A DNA stretch of 45,167 nucleotides from positions 5,442 through 50,608 of the forward strand of contig JAKAUI010000060.1 in NCBI GenBank assembly GCA_021827745.1. The letters are read 5' to 3'. Origin of the DNA: Bacillota bacterium (GTDB lineage: Bacteria > Bacillota > Sulfobacillia > JAJZYS01 > JAJZLH01). Position numbers and translations under genes: made by a program. Shown here one piece after another: positions 16,545 to 23,621 of this stretch (positions are counted from its first letter, which is position 1; each line of letters starts with the position of its first letter). Below the pieces are notes generated by a model. The model saw only the letters and a list, made by a program, of their open reading frames with translations, had not been told where the DNA came from and did no database searches.

Positions 16545-16648
16545 GGCGCGCTGACCCTTTGGCCGGCGTCTTGCTGGCCAGGGGACGGCTGGTTCGGCGC
16601 CCCGGCTACTGTCTGCTGTCTTGGCTCAATCAACCGGAGGTGTTGGCC

Positions 16649-17761
16649 GTGGCGATGGCGCAGGAGCCCAACGGCGGCTCGGCGTTCTCAAACCGGCCGA
16701 TGCTTGTCTTCTGGGAGACGACCCGCGCCTGCCTGCTTGCCTGCAGCCACTGCCGGGCGACGGCCCAACGCCGGCCGCTGCCCGGCGAGCTCGACACCGC
16801 CGAGGGCCTGGCCCTGCTTGAGCAGATCGCTGCCTTTGGCCAGCCGACTCCGGTGGTTGTGTTCACCGGCGGCGACCTGCTCTTGCGCCGTGACATCTTC
16901 CGCCTGATCGAGCGAGCCCGAGAGCTGGGGCTCCGGGTCGCAGCGGCGCCGGCCGTGACGCCCCGGCTGGATCGCCTGGCCCTCAGTCGGCTGAAGGCCG
17001 CGGGCGCCCAGGCGATTTCACTCAGCCTCGACGCCCTGCGCCCGGTTCACGACCAGATCAGGGGCGTGCCCGGCACCTTCGACCGCACGGTGAAGGCAGC
17101 CCTGATCGCTCAGGATCTGGGCCTTAGCGTCCAGATCAACACGGTGGTGATGGCCCAGACGGTGCCGACCCTGCCCGATGTGGCTGCCCTATTGCTCTCG
17201 GCCCGGATCCCGATCTGGGAGGTGTTCTTCCTGATCGCCACCGGCCGAGCTCAGAAAGACGCCATGGTCTCGGCCGAGGACGCAGAAGACGTCTGCCACT
17301 TTCTCCTGGATGCCTCCCGCTACGACCTCTTGGTGCGCACGGTCGAGGCCCCGTTCGTCCGCCGCATCCTATCCGAGCGCCAACAGGGAGCCGAAGGCGG
17401 CGCCCTCTACCGCCACCTCAGCTCCCGGCTCGCCGAGCTCTCTGGTCCCCTCGTCCACGACATCCGGATGGGCACCCGCGGCACCCTGGATGGGGACGGC
17501 ATCTTGTTTGTCGCCTACGACGGTACGGTGATGCCCGGGGGGTTCCTGCCCATCCCGCTGGGTTGGGTGCAGCACGACCAGCTCACCGAGATCTACCGCC
17601 ATCATCCACTCTTGGAGGCGATCCGGCGCCGAGAGCTAGAAGACCCGTGCGGCTCCTGTGCGCACCGCTTCGCCTGCGGCGGTTCGCGGGCCCGGGCCTA
17701 CACCATGACCGGCGACGCTCTGGCCGCAGATCCGGCCTGCACGCTCGCCCGACCGATCTAG
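16649..17761 (+). CDS. Radical SAM/SPASM protein (TIGR04053-like)
   Basis: A 370-residue radical SAM enzyme. The SAM cluster motif CLLACSHC follows FWETTRA, then TGGDLLLRRD. The C-terminal SPASM domain has CGSCAHRFACGGSRARAYTMTGD and a last DPAC for auxiliary clusters. These features, with WEVFFLIATGRA and VEAPFVRR, match the family I know as TIGR04053, related to the heme-pathway enzymes AhbC/AhbD/NirJ but of unproven reaction. The GTG at 16649 is eight bases after GGAGG; ATG 16655 is the alternative. It is probably cotranscribed with the diiron gene and hence under the DosR-type boxes. Its 3' end overlaps the convergent membrane protein gene by four bases. Confidence 0.88.
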   Translation: MAMAQEPNGGSAFSNRPMLVFWETTRACLLACSHCRATAQRRPLPGELDTAEGLALLEQIAAFGQPTPVVVFTGGDLLLRRDIFRLIERARELGLRVAAAPAVTPRLDRLALSRLKAAGAQAISLSLDALRPVHDQIRGVPGTFDRTVKAALIAQDLGLSVQINTVVMAQTVPTLPDVAALLLSARIPIWEVFFLIATGRAQKDAMVSAEDAEDVCHFLLDASRYDLLVRTVEAPFVRRILSERQQGAEGGALYRHLSSRLAELSGPLVHDIRMGTRGTLDGDGILFVAYDGTVMPGGFLPIPLGWVQHDQLTEIYRHHPLLEAIRRRELEDPCGSCAHRFACGGSRARAYTMTGDALAADPACTLARPI

Positions 17762-18723
17762 GATCCGGCCATCTCCGCCGCCCGCTCTGGGTGGAGCGCA
17801 ACGACCAAGGTGGCGTCTCGGCGGGCCCGCCAGCCGGTGATGAGCAAAAGGGCCAGCACCGGCGCGCTGTTCGGATCGGTCGCCATGCCGCTTGTGAGGG
17901 CGCCCAGATCCTGCCCGATCCACCAGACCACGACCAGCCAGCAGATGGCGGCAAAGACCACCCAGCGGCTGTGGGGCGCCGCCATGACCAGGACGCCGAG
18001 GGACAGGCAGGCAAGGATGATCAGCGCATTCACCACAACCGGCAGCCGCGACGCCCAGAGCGCACTCCAGTCGATCGGCGCCCGCATCCAGGCGGGCTGC
18101 GCCATGGTGGCAGCCGAGCCGATCGAGGTGGCGAGGCCCAGGCTGGTCCAAAAGATGGGCACGAGCTGCAGGGCTGCGGCCAAAAGGAGACTGAGGGCAA
18201 CCACCTGGGTGGCCAGGCGGGCGGCCAGCGGCCAGCGGCCTCGCCATCCCCTGGACCACAGCAAGAGACCGGCCGCCACCCCATAGAAGAAGACCGAGCC
18301 CGGGGCACCGGTGATAAAGGTGGCCGATCCGGTCAAGAGCTGGCCCAATCCCTCCCCAAACAGCCAGACCAGCGCACTCCAGACGATGGAGAGCCAGAGC
18401 CCGCTCTTCAGCACGTTGGGCCACGGGGCAAGCAGCAGCAGCCCGATCAAGATCTGAATGGCCACCACCGTCCAGTTGAAGGTCACCAGATGCGGCGTCA
18501 CGAGAAGGATCGACCAGGCGATCAGGTGGTGCAGCCAGGGCGGCTCCCCATTTGCGACCGGCTGCATGATCGTGCTGATCATGTCCATGGTGAACATGCC
18601 CGGCTGCAGCTGCAAAAGCCCGTCTAGAATCCAAAGGCCGGCCAAGCCGAAGCGGAGCGTGTGCCACGAGGCAGGGCGCTGGTTGGTGCCGATCCGGTGC
18701 GGCTGTGCGTCTTCTTGCACCAT
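17758..18723 (-). CDS. Polytopic membrane protein of unknown function
   Basis: A 321-residue protein with about eight hydrophobic helices and short loops. Conserved-looking features include WILDGLLQLQPGMFT near the N-terminus and the GEGLGQLLTGSATFITGAPG segment between helices. Similar proteins occur in high-GC bacteria, but I know no function. The ATG has AAAGGGG six bases upstream. It lies downstream of the cupredoxin and DoxX genes on the same strand, which suggests a link to membrane electron transfer or metal handling. A weak hairpin separates it from the cupredoxin gene. Confidence 0.75.
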   Translation of the reverse strand: MVQEDAQPHRIGTNQRPASWHTLRFGLAGLWILDGLLQLQPGMFTMDMISTIMQPVANGEPPWLHHLIAWSILLVTPHLVTFNWTVVAIQILIGLLLLAPWPNVLKSGLWLSIVWSALVWLFGEGLGQLLTGSATFITGAPGSVFFYGVAAGLLLWSRGWRGRWPLAARLATQVVALSLLLAAALQLVPIFWTSLGLATSIGSAATMAQPAWMRAPIDWSALWASRLPVVVNALIILACLSLGVLVMAAPHSRWVVFAAICWLVVVWWIGQDLGALTSGMATDPNSAPVLALLLITGWRARRDATLVVALHPERAAEMAGS

Positions 18724-18853
18724 AGACGCCCCTTTCTCGAAAGCACTCCGCCCACAGTCGGGATGGGGGCGGGACCGTGCGCCGGGAAAAAGCCAAGCGC
18801 CCCCCGCTCAGGCCCCCGGAGGAGCCGCCCGCCCAGGGGAGCGCTTGTCCAGA

Positions 18854-18881
18854 GGAGGGCCGGACAGACGTCCGACCCTCC
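18854..18881 (-). terminator. Hairpin after the cupredoxin gene
   Basis: GGAGGG (18854-18859) pairs with CCCTCC (18876-18881), with an inner GGAC/GTCC stem and four-base loop. It begins ten bases beyond the cupredoxin stop. No T-run follows, so it may attenuate rather than fully terminate. Confidence 0.4.
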
Positions 18882-18890
18882 CAAGTTCGG

Positions 18891-19487
18891 TCAGTTCAAG
18901 ACGGTCATGGTGCCGCTCATGTACCCCTTTTCCGCCATCGGTCCGCTCCATCCGGAGGGGCCGGTGCCGCACGGAGCCATGCACTGCCAGACGAAGCTTC
19001 CGGACTTGGTCACCTGGAAGGTGGCCTGCACGGTGACGCTCTTTTGGCCAACGGCCACCGCCGGCACCACGACGTTCAGGCCAAGGGCCGGGATGGTCAG
19101 GGTGTGGGCCCCCAGGTTAGGCGTGATCTGGCTCACCGCCGTGCCATTGATCATCTCGGTCCCGCCGACCGTCCCCGAAACCTTGGCGAAGTTCGCCGGC
19201 AGGGTGGAGGTGCCAGGGTCAAACGACGTGATGGTCAGGACCACCGTCTCGCCCTTAGAGACGGTGAAGTCGGTGGGCGTGAACTGCGGCCAGTTGCCGT
19301 TTAGGACACTCAGATTCACGTGCACGGTCTTGGCCGCCGTTTGGGTGGCGGCACTCGGGGCGGGAGTCGCTGTGCTGGTGGTGGTGAGGGCACCGCATCC
19401 GGCGATCAGGCCGGCAAAGGCGGCAAACGCACCGAAGGCCAGCACGCCCGGTAGGAGTCGACTGCGAAACACCACATTGCGAGCCAT
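18891..19487 (-). CDS. Cupredoxin-fold lipoprotein with CuA-like cysteine pair
   Basis: A 198-residue exported protein. The signal ends in a lipobox (LIAGC, Cys31), so it should be lipid-anchored on the outer face of the membrane. A Thr/Ala-rich linker leads to a cupredoxin fold. His128 (GAHTLTI) is in the place of the first copper histidine. The C-terminal loop reads CMAPCGTGP, with Cys169 and Cys173 spaced as in the CuA site of cytochrome oxidase subunit II. However, the residue four after the second cysteine is Pro177, not His, and a Met (184) lies further on. It may carry a modified type 1, CuA-like or red-copper site for electron transfer. The ATG is behind AGAAAGG. Neighbours are a DoxX-like protein and an unknown membrane protein. 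Confidence 0.82.
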   Translation of the reverse strand: MARNVVFRSRLLPGVLAFGAFAAFAGLIAGCGALTTTSTATPAPSAATQTAAKTVHVNLSVLNGNWPQFTPTDFTVSKGETVVLTITSFDPGTSTLPANFAKVSGTVGGTEMINGTAVSQITPNLGAHTLTIPALGLNVVVPAVAVGQKSVTVQATFQVTKSGSFVWQCMAPCGTGPSGWSGPMAEKGYMSGTMTVLN

Positions 19488-19652
19488 CCGATCACAACCT
19501 TTCTGAGTCCGGGGGCTGCGCAGGGCTACGCAACCCCTGGGGTCATGCTCCCTCCGGAGAAAGGGCCGGACCATCGGGGAATCTCCCGATTTCTGATCGG
19601 GTCTAGACCTGAGTTCTTGCCATCCGGCTGCCACGGCCCTGGTTGAGCGAAA

Positions 19653-19685
19653 CCCCGCCCACGCCATGAAGCGGCGTGGGCGGGG
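19653..19685 (-). terminator. Strong 13-bp hairpin after the doxX-like gene
   Basis: Perfect stem CCCCGCCCACGCC (19653-19665) / GGCGTGGGCGGGG (19673-19685) with a seven-base loop. It begins 24 bases after the DoxX stop, and on the minus strand the stem is followed by TTTCGCT. This should end or reduce transcription before the cupredoxin gene. Confidence 0.7.
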
Positions 19686-19709
19686 CTTGTGGGCGCCTTG
19701 GGCCAGATG

Positions 19710-20375
19710 TCAGTGCGACGGCTGAGCGGTGGCAGAGGGGGCGCTGCGCCGAGCGGTCGGCCCGGGCTGCCAGGGCGTGCCGAACAGCGGCAAGAGCCAG
19801 TGGTCGAATCCGTACCAGCCGGCCACCCGCCAGGCCAGGATCAGGAACAGGCTGAGCAGGAAGAGGACAGGATTGATGCTCACGGCGCCAGCCAAGAGAT
19901 AGTTCATGTTCATGAAGCAGCCGAAGAAGGCGGCGATCCCGGTCAGGACACCGAGGATCAGGGCCAGTCCGACCGAAAGCTCGCCGATGGACACGATGTA
20001 GGAGAAGACGGCGACATGCGGCACCACCACACCTTGCAGAAACGCTCCGTACCATCCCTGGACGTTGGCGTGGGGACCGGCCATCTGACTGAGAGACCCC
20101 TTCAGGAACCCGCCGAGGGCGACTCCGGCCTTCGCTCCCACCCATGCCGGGCTACCCAGCTTCTCTAGGCCGGCAAACATCCACTGCCAGCCCACGTACA
20201 CCCGGATCACGAGCCAAAGCCACGCCATCCGGGTGTCGCCGAACAGCAGACGAGAGATGCGCGGTTCCACCACTTCGGTCAATAGATGCTGCGTGACGGG
20301 CAGCCGCTCGCTCCCGTCTTCTCCGATCACCAATCCCCGTGCGCTCCGGCCCCCACCTGACCGATCGGTGCTCAT
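19710..20375 (-). CDS. DoxX/DoxD-family membrane protein
   Basis: A 221-residue protein with four or five membrane helices. Features typical of the DoxX family are RVYVGWQWMFAGLEKL in the first helix, GELSVGLALILG, TGIAAFFGCFMNMNYL, and AWRVAGWYGFDHWLLP near the end. In Acidianus the DoxD/DoxA pair is thiosulfate:quinone oxidoreductase; many DoxX proteins have no known role. Thiosulfate or quinone chemistry is therefore possible but unproven, and no DoxA partner gene is seen. The ATG at 20375 lies behind GAGGAGG (about 11 bases). It diverges from a two-component system across a 273-base gap containing repeated TGACCC/GGGTCA elements. Confidence 0.82.
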   Translation of the reverse strand: MSTDRSGGGRSARGLVIGEDGSERLPVTQHLLTEVVEPRISRLLFGDTRMAWLWLVIRVYVGWQWMFAGLEKLGSPAWVGAKAGVALGGFLKGSLSQMAGPHANVQGWYGAFLQGVVVPHVAVFSYIVSIGELSVGLALILGVLTGIAAFFGCFMNMNYLLAGAVSINPVLFLLSLFLILAWRVAGWYGFDHWLLPLFGTPWQPGPTARRSAPSATAQPSH

Positions 20376-20480
20376 CTCAACCCCGCCTCCTCGGGACTGT
20401 GTAGCCATCGCCGCTGCTGTTTGCCGCCTGCGATCGCCCATCGCCATCCTCGACCGAAGCGGCCTCCTGGCCCATCCGCT

Positions 20481-20510
20481 TGACCCTTGATCTTGGGTCA
20501 GGCCCGACCC
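20481..20510. promoter_or_regulatory. Repeated TGACCC/GGGTCA elements between doxX and kinase genes
   Basis: TGACCC (20481-20486), GGGTCA (20495-20500) and CGACCC (20505-20510, followed by TGA) alternate in orientation. They make an eight-spaced and a four-to-six-spaced inverted repeat. The region is the divergent promoter of the DoxX-like gene and the second two-component system, so it may be the site of the NarL-type regulator encoded there. Inference only. Confidence 0.4.
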
Positions 20511-20648
20511 TGAGCCTGGGACGATCAGGCCTTCGCCTGTTGACATCGGCATCCGGGCGGTGACCAATGAAGGAAACAGAGCGCGCGGCTTCGGGGGGAG
20601 GCGGGCCCAGCGATACGGTTCCTACTCCAGCTGCACCGCCGGCTGAAC

Positions 20649-21614
20649 TTGGTCTGGAAGGTCTTTCTCGCCAATTTGGCCCTGATCGTGGTCCTGATCG
20701 GCGGCCTGATCTATCTGGACGACCGACTGAGCACCTCGACCACCGGCCTGACGTTGCTCGTCTTGGCGGCAGTCGTGGTGATGTTGGACTATGCCCTGCT
20801 CCGGATGGCGGCCGCTCCTTTGGTCATCTTGTCGGCGGTGGTGAGCGACATCAATCCGAAGTCGCCGACCGCCAGGCTGCCGCTGAACGCCGCCGACCCG
20901 GACGTGCGGGCCACCGCCCAGCTCTTGAACCGGCTCCTGCTCTCCTTGGCCGCCGAGCGCCGCCAGTCTGCCCGTCGCCTGATCGCCGCCCAGGAGCAAG
21001 AGCGGCGAACGCTCTCCCAGCGCATCCACGACTCGGCCGTCCAGTCACTGGCCCTGCAGCAGATCGTGCTGGACCGGGCCGGTCAGAAGGCGTCGACGCC
21101 CGAGACCGCTCAAACCCTGGCCGAGGTTCGCCGCCTGGGACAGGACTCGCTCAACGACCTGCGCCTTGTGATCCAGGACATGCGGCCGCCCGTGCTCGAC
21201 CAGTTGGGGCTGGTGGCCGCCATCTCCAGCCTGCTGGAGGATCGGGCGCGGCCGCTTGGCATCAAGAGCCGGCTCAGGGTCAGCGGCCAGCCGCTGGCAC
21301 TGGCGCCGGAGCTGGAGACCTCTTTGTACCGGACGGTGAACGAGGCGGTGGTGAATGCGATCCGCCACTCCGGATGCCGCACGATCACGGTCCGCCTGCG
21401 CTTTGGCCGCGGCTGGCTGTTCGTGTTCTGTTCGGACGACGGACATGGCCTTTCAGATGCCGCCTCGGCCAACGGCTACGGCATCCCCGGCATGATGGAG
21501 CGCACGGCGCTGTTCGACGGCCATCTGGAGATCGGCCCCGGGATCAGCGGCGGTACCCGCGTCCGCCTGGCCGTGCCCCTGTCCGAGCAGGTGCTGGGAG
21601 GTGGCGGGCGATGA
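20649..21614 (+). CDS. NarL-type sensor histidine kinase, start unresolved
   Basis: A kinase of about 321 residues or slightly longer. Two membrane helices (about 3-25 and 33-55) are followed by an HAMP-like linker, a HisKA_3 helix with ERRTLSQRIHDSAVQSL (phosphoacceptor His), and a C-terminal ATPase domain (NEAVVNAIRHS, DDGHGL, GIPGM). There is no periplasmic or PAS/GAF sensor domain, so the signal is likely sensed in or at the membrane. No ATG or GTG is available: the frame opens after a TGA at 20568 and offers only ATA 20613, CTG 20631/20643 and TTG 20649. A GGGGGAGG run lies at 20594-20601. Removing one G from that run would join the frame to ATG 20567. The stop overlaps the regulator start as ATGA. 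Confidence 0.85.
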   Translation: MVWKVFLANLALIVVLIGGLIYLDDRLSTSTTGLTLLVLAAVVVMLDYALLRMAAAPLVILSAVVSDINPKSPTARLPLNAADPDVRATAQLLNRLLLSLAAERRQSARRLIAAQEQERRTLSQRIHDSAVQSLALQQIVLDRAGQKASTPETAQTLAEVRRLGQDSLNDLRLVIQDMRPPVLDQLGLVAAISSLLEDRARPLGIKSRLRVSGQPLALAPELETSLYRTVNEAVVNAIRHSGCRTITVRLRFGRGWLFVFCSDDGHGLSDAASANGYGIPGMMERTALFDGHLEIGPGISGGTRVRLAVPLSEQVLGGGGR

Positions 21615-22237
21615 TTCGGCTTCTTCTGGCGGACGACCATCCGCTCTTGCGTCAGGGGATCCGCTCGGTCTTGGAGGGCGAGCCCGACATCACGGTCATG
21701 GCCGAGGCGGCCACTGGCCAAGAGGTGCTCGACATCTGTCAGCACGCGGTTCCGGACATGGTGGTGATGGATGTCTCGATGCCCGAGATGGACGGCATCT
21801 CGGCCACCCGCGAACTGCATCGCACCCACCCGGAGGTGGCGGTGCTGATGCTGACCATGCACCACGATCTCGGCTTCGTCCAGGCGGCCCTGGACGCCGG
21901 CGCCACCGGCTACCTGCTGAAGGAGACGGCGGCCCGCGACCTGGTGCATGCGGTTCGGGCCGTCGTGCACGGCGAGGCCGTGATCTACCCGTCTTTGGTG
22001 CGCGGCCTGCTCGGCCCCCACAGCGTCAGCGAGCCCAAGCTGACCGGGCGCGAGCTGGAGGTGCTGACCCTGATCGCCGCCGGCAACACCACGAAGGAGA
22101 TCGCCGCCGCCCTCTTCGTCAGCGTCAAGACAGTCGAGACGCACCGACTGCACCTGATGGAGAAACTGAACCTGCACGACCGGGTGGCCCTGGTCAAGTA
22201 CGCCCTGCGCCGCGGCCTGATCGGCCTAGACTTCTAG
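21612..22237 (+). CDS. NarL/FixJ-family response regulator
   Basis: A 208-residue regulator. The receiver has LLLADDHPLLRQG, phosphoacceptor Asp in VVMDVSMPEMDG, and the conserved lysine in YLLKET. The LuxR-type HTH has LTGRELEVLTLIAAG and VKTVETHRLHLMEKL. The recognition helix (KTVETHR) differs from the KTVKNHI of the first regulator, so it should bind another site. Overlap ATGA with the kinase shows a coupled pair. Possible targets are the divergent doxX-cupredoxin genes, given the repeats in the shared gap. The long open frame upstream of 21612 is a shadow of the kinase gene. Confidence 0.92.
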
Positions 22238-22260
22238 GCGGCTCTGGCCTCGGCCAAAGA

Positions 22261-22629
22261 TCATCGTTTCCCGTCCAGCCCAGACAAGATGGCGTCTCGG
22301 ATCACTGGCAGGTGGCCTTCCTGCCAGCTGCGGGCAGCGGTCAAGAGGATGACCGGTCCTTGGGCACAGATCGTTCGGATCGCGTCCAAGGCGGCCCTAG
22401 GCTCCGTTGCCTCCAGTTCCGCCTGATAGCGGACGCAGAACTCCGGGTATCGGTCGCGGTGCGCATGCAGCCACTGGCGGAGCTCGGTGCTGGGCGCCAC
22501 CTTCGGATACCAGCAGTCAAAGGGCGCGGTCTCTCGGCGCACGCCTCTTGGCCACAGCCGATCGACCAGGACCCGGGTGCAGCGGCCGGCTCCTTCGTCG
22601 CCGATCCGCCCGATCAGGACCTCAGGCAT
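22261..22629 (-). CDS. DUF488 family protein (YeaO-like)
   Basis: A 122-residue protein. VLVDRLWPRGVRRE, then LRQWLHAHRDRYPEFCVRY and VILLTAARS, are characteristic DUF488 blocks. The function of the family is unknown. Its ATG lies eight bases inside the 3' end of the MscS gene, so it is translationally coupled to it. It converges with the response regulator, 23 bases away. Confidence 0.88.
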   Translation of the reverse strand: MPEVLIGRIGDEGAGRCTRVLVDRLWPRGVRRETAPFDCWYPKVAPSTELRQWLHAHRDRYPEFCVRYQAELEATEPRAALDAIRTICAQGPVILLTAARSWQEGHLPVIRDAILSGLDGKR

Positions 22630-23554
22630 GGGGTGCGCTCTTGGCCGCTGTGTCCTGCAGATGGCTCCACACCTGGCGCAGGACCTGCCCCTTCACCGTC
22701 TCCTCGGCACCGTCCGACCAGAACGACAGCACCACCGAATAGCTGGTCAGCGCCAGGTCCACCACCTCCACGCTTACGGCCGGCTTCTCCAGCACATGCT
22801 CGCTCTTGGCCAGGATCTCCTTGATCTTGGCGATCAGGGGGTCCACCGAGACGGACGCCGCCACGTCAAAGCGCAGCCGAAGCCGCTGATGGCGGGTGCG
22901 CGTCCGGTTCACCACCACCGAGACGATGATGATGCCGTTTGGCACCGTCATGCTCAGCCCGTCTTCGGCCTGCAGCACCGTGTACATGATGTTGATGTCG
23001 GTCACCGTGCCCGTGTAGTAGGGGCGGACGATCTCATGGGGATAGGTGGGCGGCTGGATCGGAAACTGCCAGGTCACAAACGAGATGGTGTCTCCCACCT
23101 CGAACGGCCGCCACATGATCAGCCCGATGCCGGCGATCAGGTTGCCGAAGAAGGTCTGGCCGGCCAGGCCCAAGACCACGGTCAAGAAGGCGCCGCCTAC
23201 GGCCAAAGAGCCGATCGACACCCCGAAGGCGGCCAAAACGGCCAGCAGCACGGCGACATAGAGCAGGAGTCGGGCGAAGAAGCGGGCCATGGCGAAGCGG
23301 CGTGGCCCAAGGCGCCGGCTGCCCAGCTGCAGCAGATGCCGTTCGACCAGGTTGGAAATGACGATGCCGAGCAAAAGCACCACGAGGCCATGGGCGATCT
23401 CAACCCAGCGCGGGCTGATCTTCAGCGGCAGCTGGGCCACATCTACGGCGTAGGCAAGACCTAGGCCGATGGCCAGCACCAGGAGCAGGTAGATCCAGGT
23501 CCGGCTGCGCTTGGGCTCAGGGCTGACCCCCGGCTGGGGCCTCTTCTCTGGCAT
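22622..23554 (-). CDS. Small-conductance mechanosensitive channel (MscS family)
   Basis: A 310-residue MscS-type channel. Three to four N-terminal helices include the pore helix with the Gly/Ala pattern (FGVSIGSLAVGGAFLTVVLG), followed by AGQTFFGNLIAGI and the beta domain signature RPFEVGDTISF. The cytoplasmic alpha-beta domain completes the vestibule. Such channels release solutes on hypo-osmotic shock. ATG is behind GAGGAGG. Together with the DUF488 gene it forms a two-gene unit. Confidence 0.92.
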   Translation of the reverse strand: MPEKRPQPGVSPEPKRSRTWIYLLLVLAIGLGLAYAVDVAQLPLKISPRWVEIAHGLVVLLLGIVISNLVERHLLQLGSRRLGPRRFAMARFFARLLLYVAVLLAVLAAFGVSIGSLAVGGAFLTVVLGLAGQTFFGNLIAGIGLIMWRPFEVGDTISFVTWQFPIQPPTYPHEIVRPYYTGTVTDINIMYTVLQAEDGLSMTVPNGIIIVSVVVNRTRTRHQRLRLRFDVAASVSVDPLIAKIKEILAKSEHVLEKPAVSVEVVDLALTSYSVVLSFWSDGAEETVKGQVLRQVWSHLQDTAAKSAPHA

Positions 23555-23621
23555 GACGCCGCCTCCTCACTGATCGCTCAGGCCGATCGGCAGCCGGCAG
23601 TCGCGGCCTGCTGCCTCCTAT

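Noticed and set aside
18891-19487. Calling the cupredoxin a complete CuA or a sulfocyanin
   Set aside because: The second CuA histidine is Pro and the methionine spacing is wrong; sulfocyanin motifs are not clear either.
20567-22237. A 556-codon open frame running through the kinase gene into the response regulator
   Set aside because: Its first 350 codons are an out-of-frame, Pro/Arg/Gly-rich shadow of the kinase; only the part from 21612 is real.
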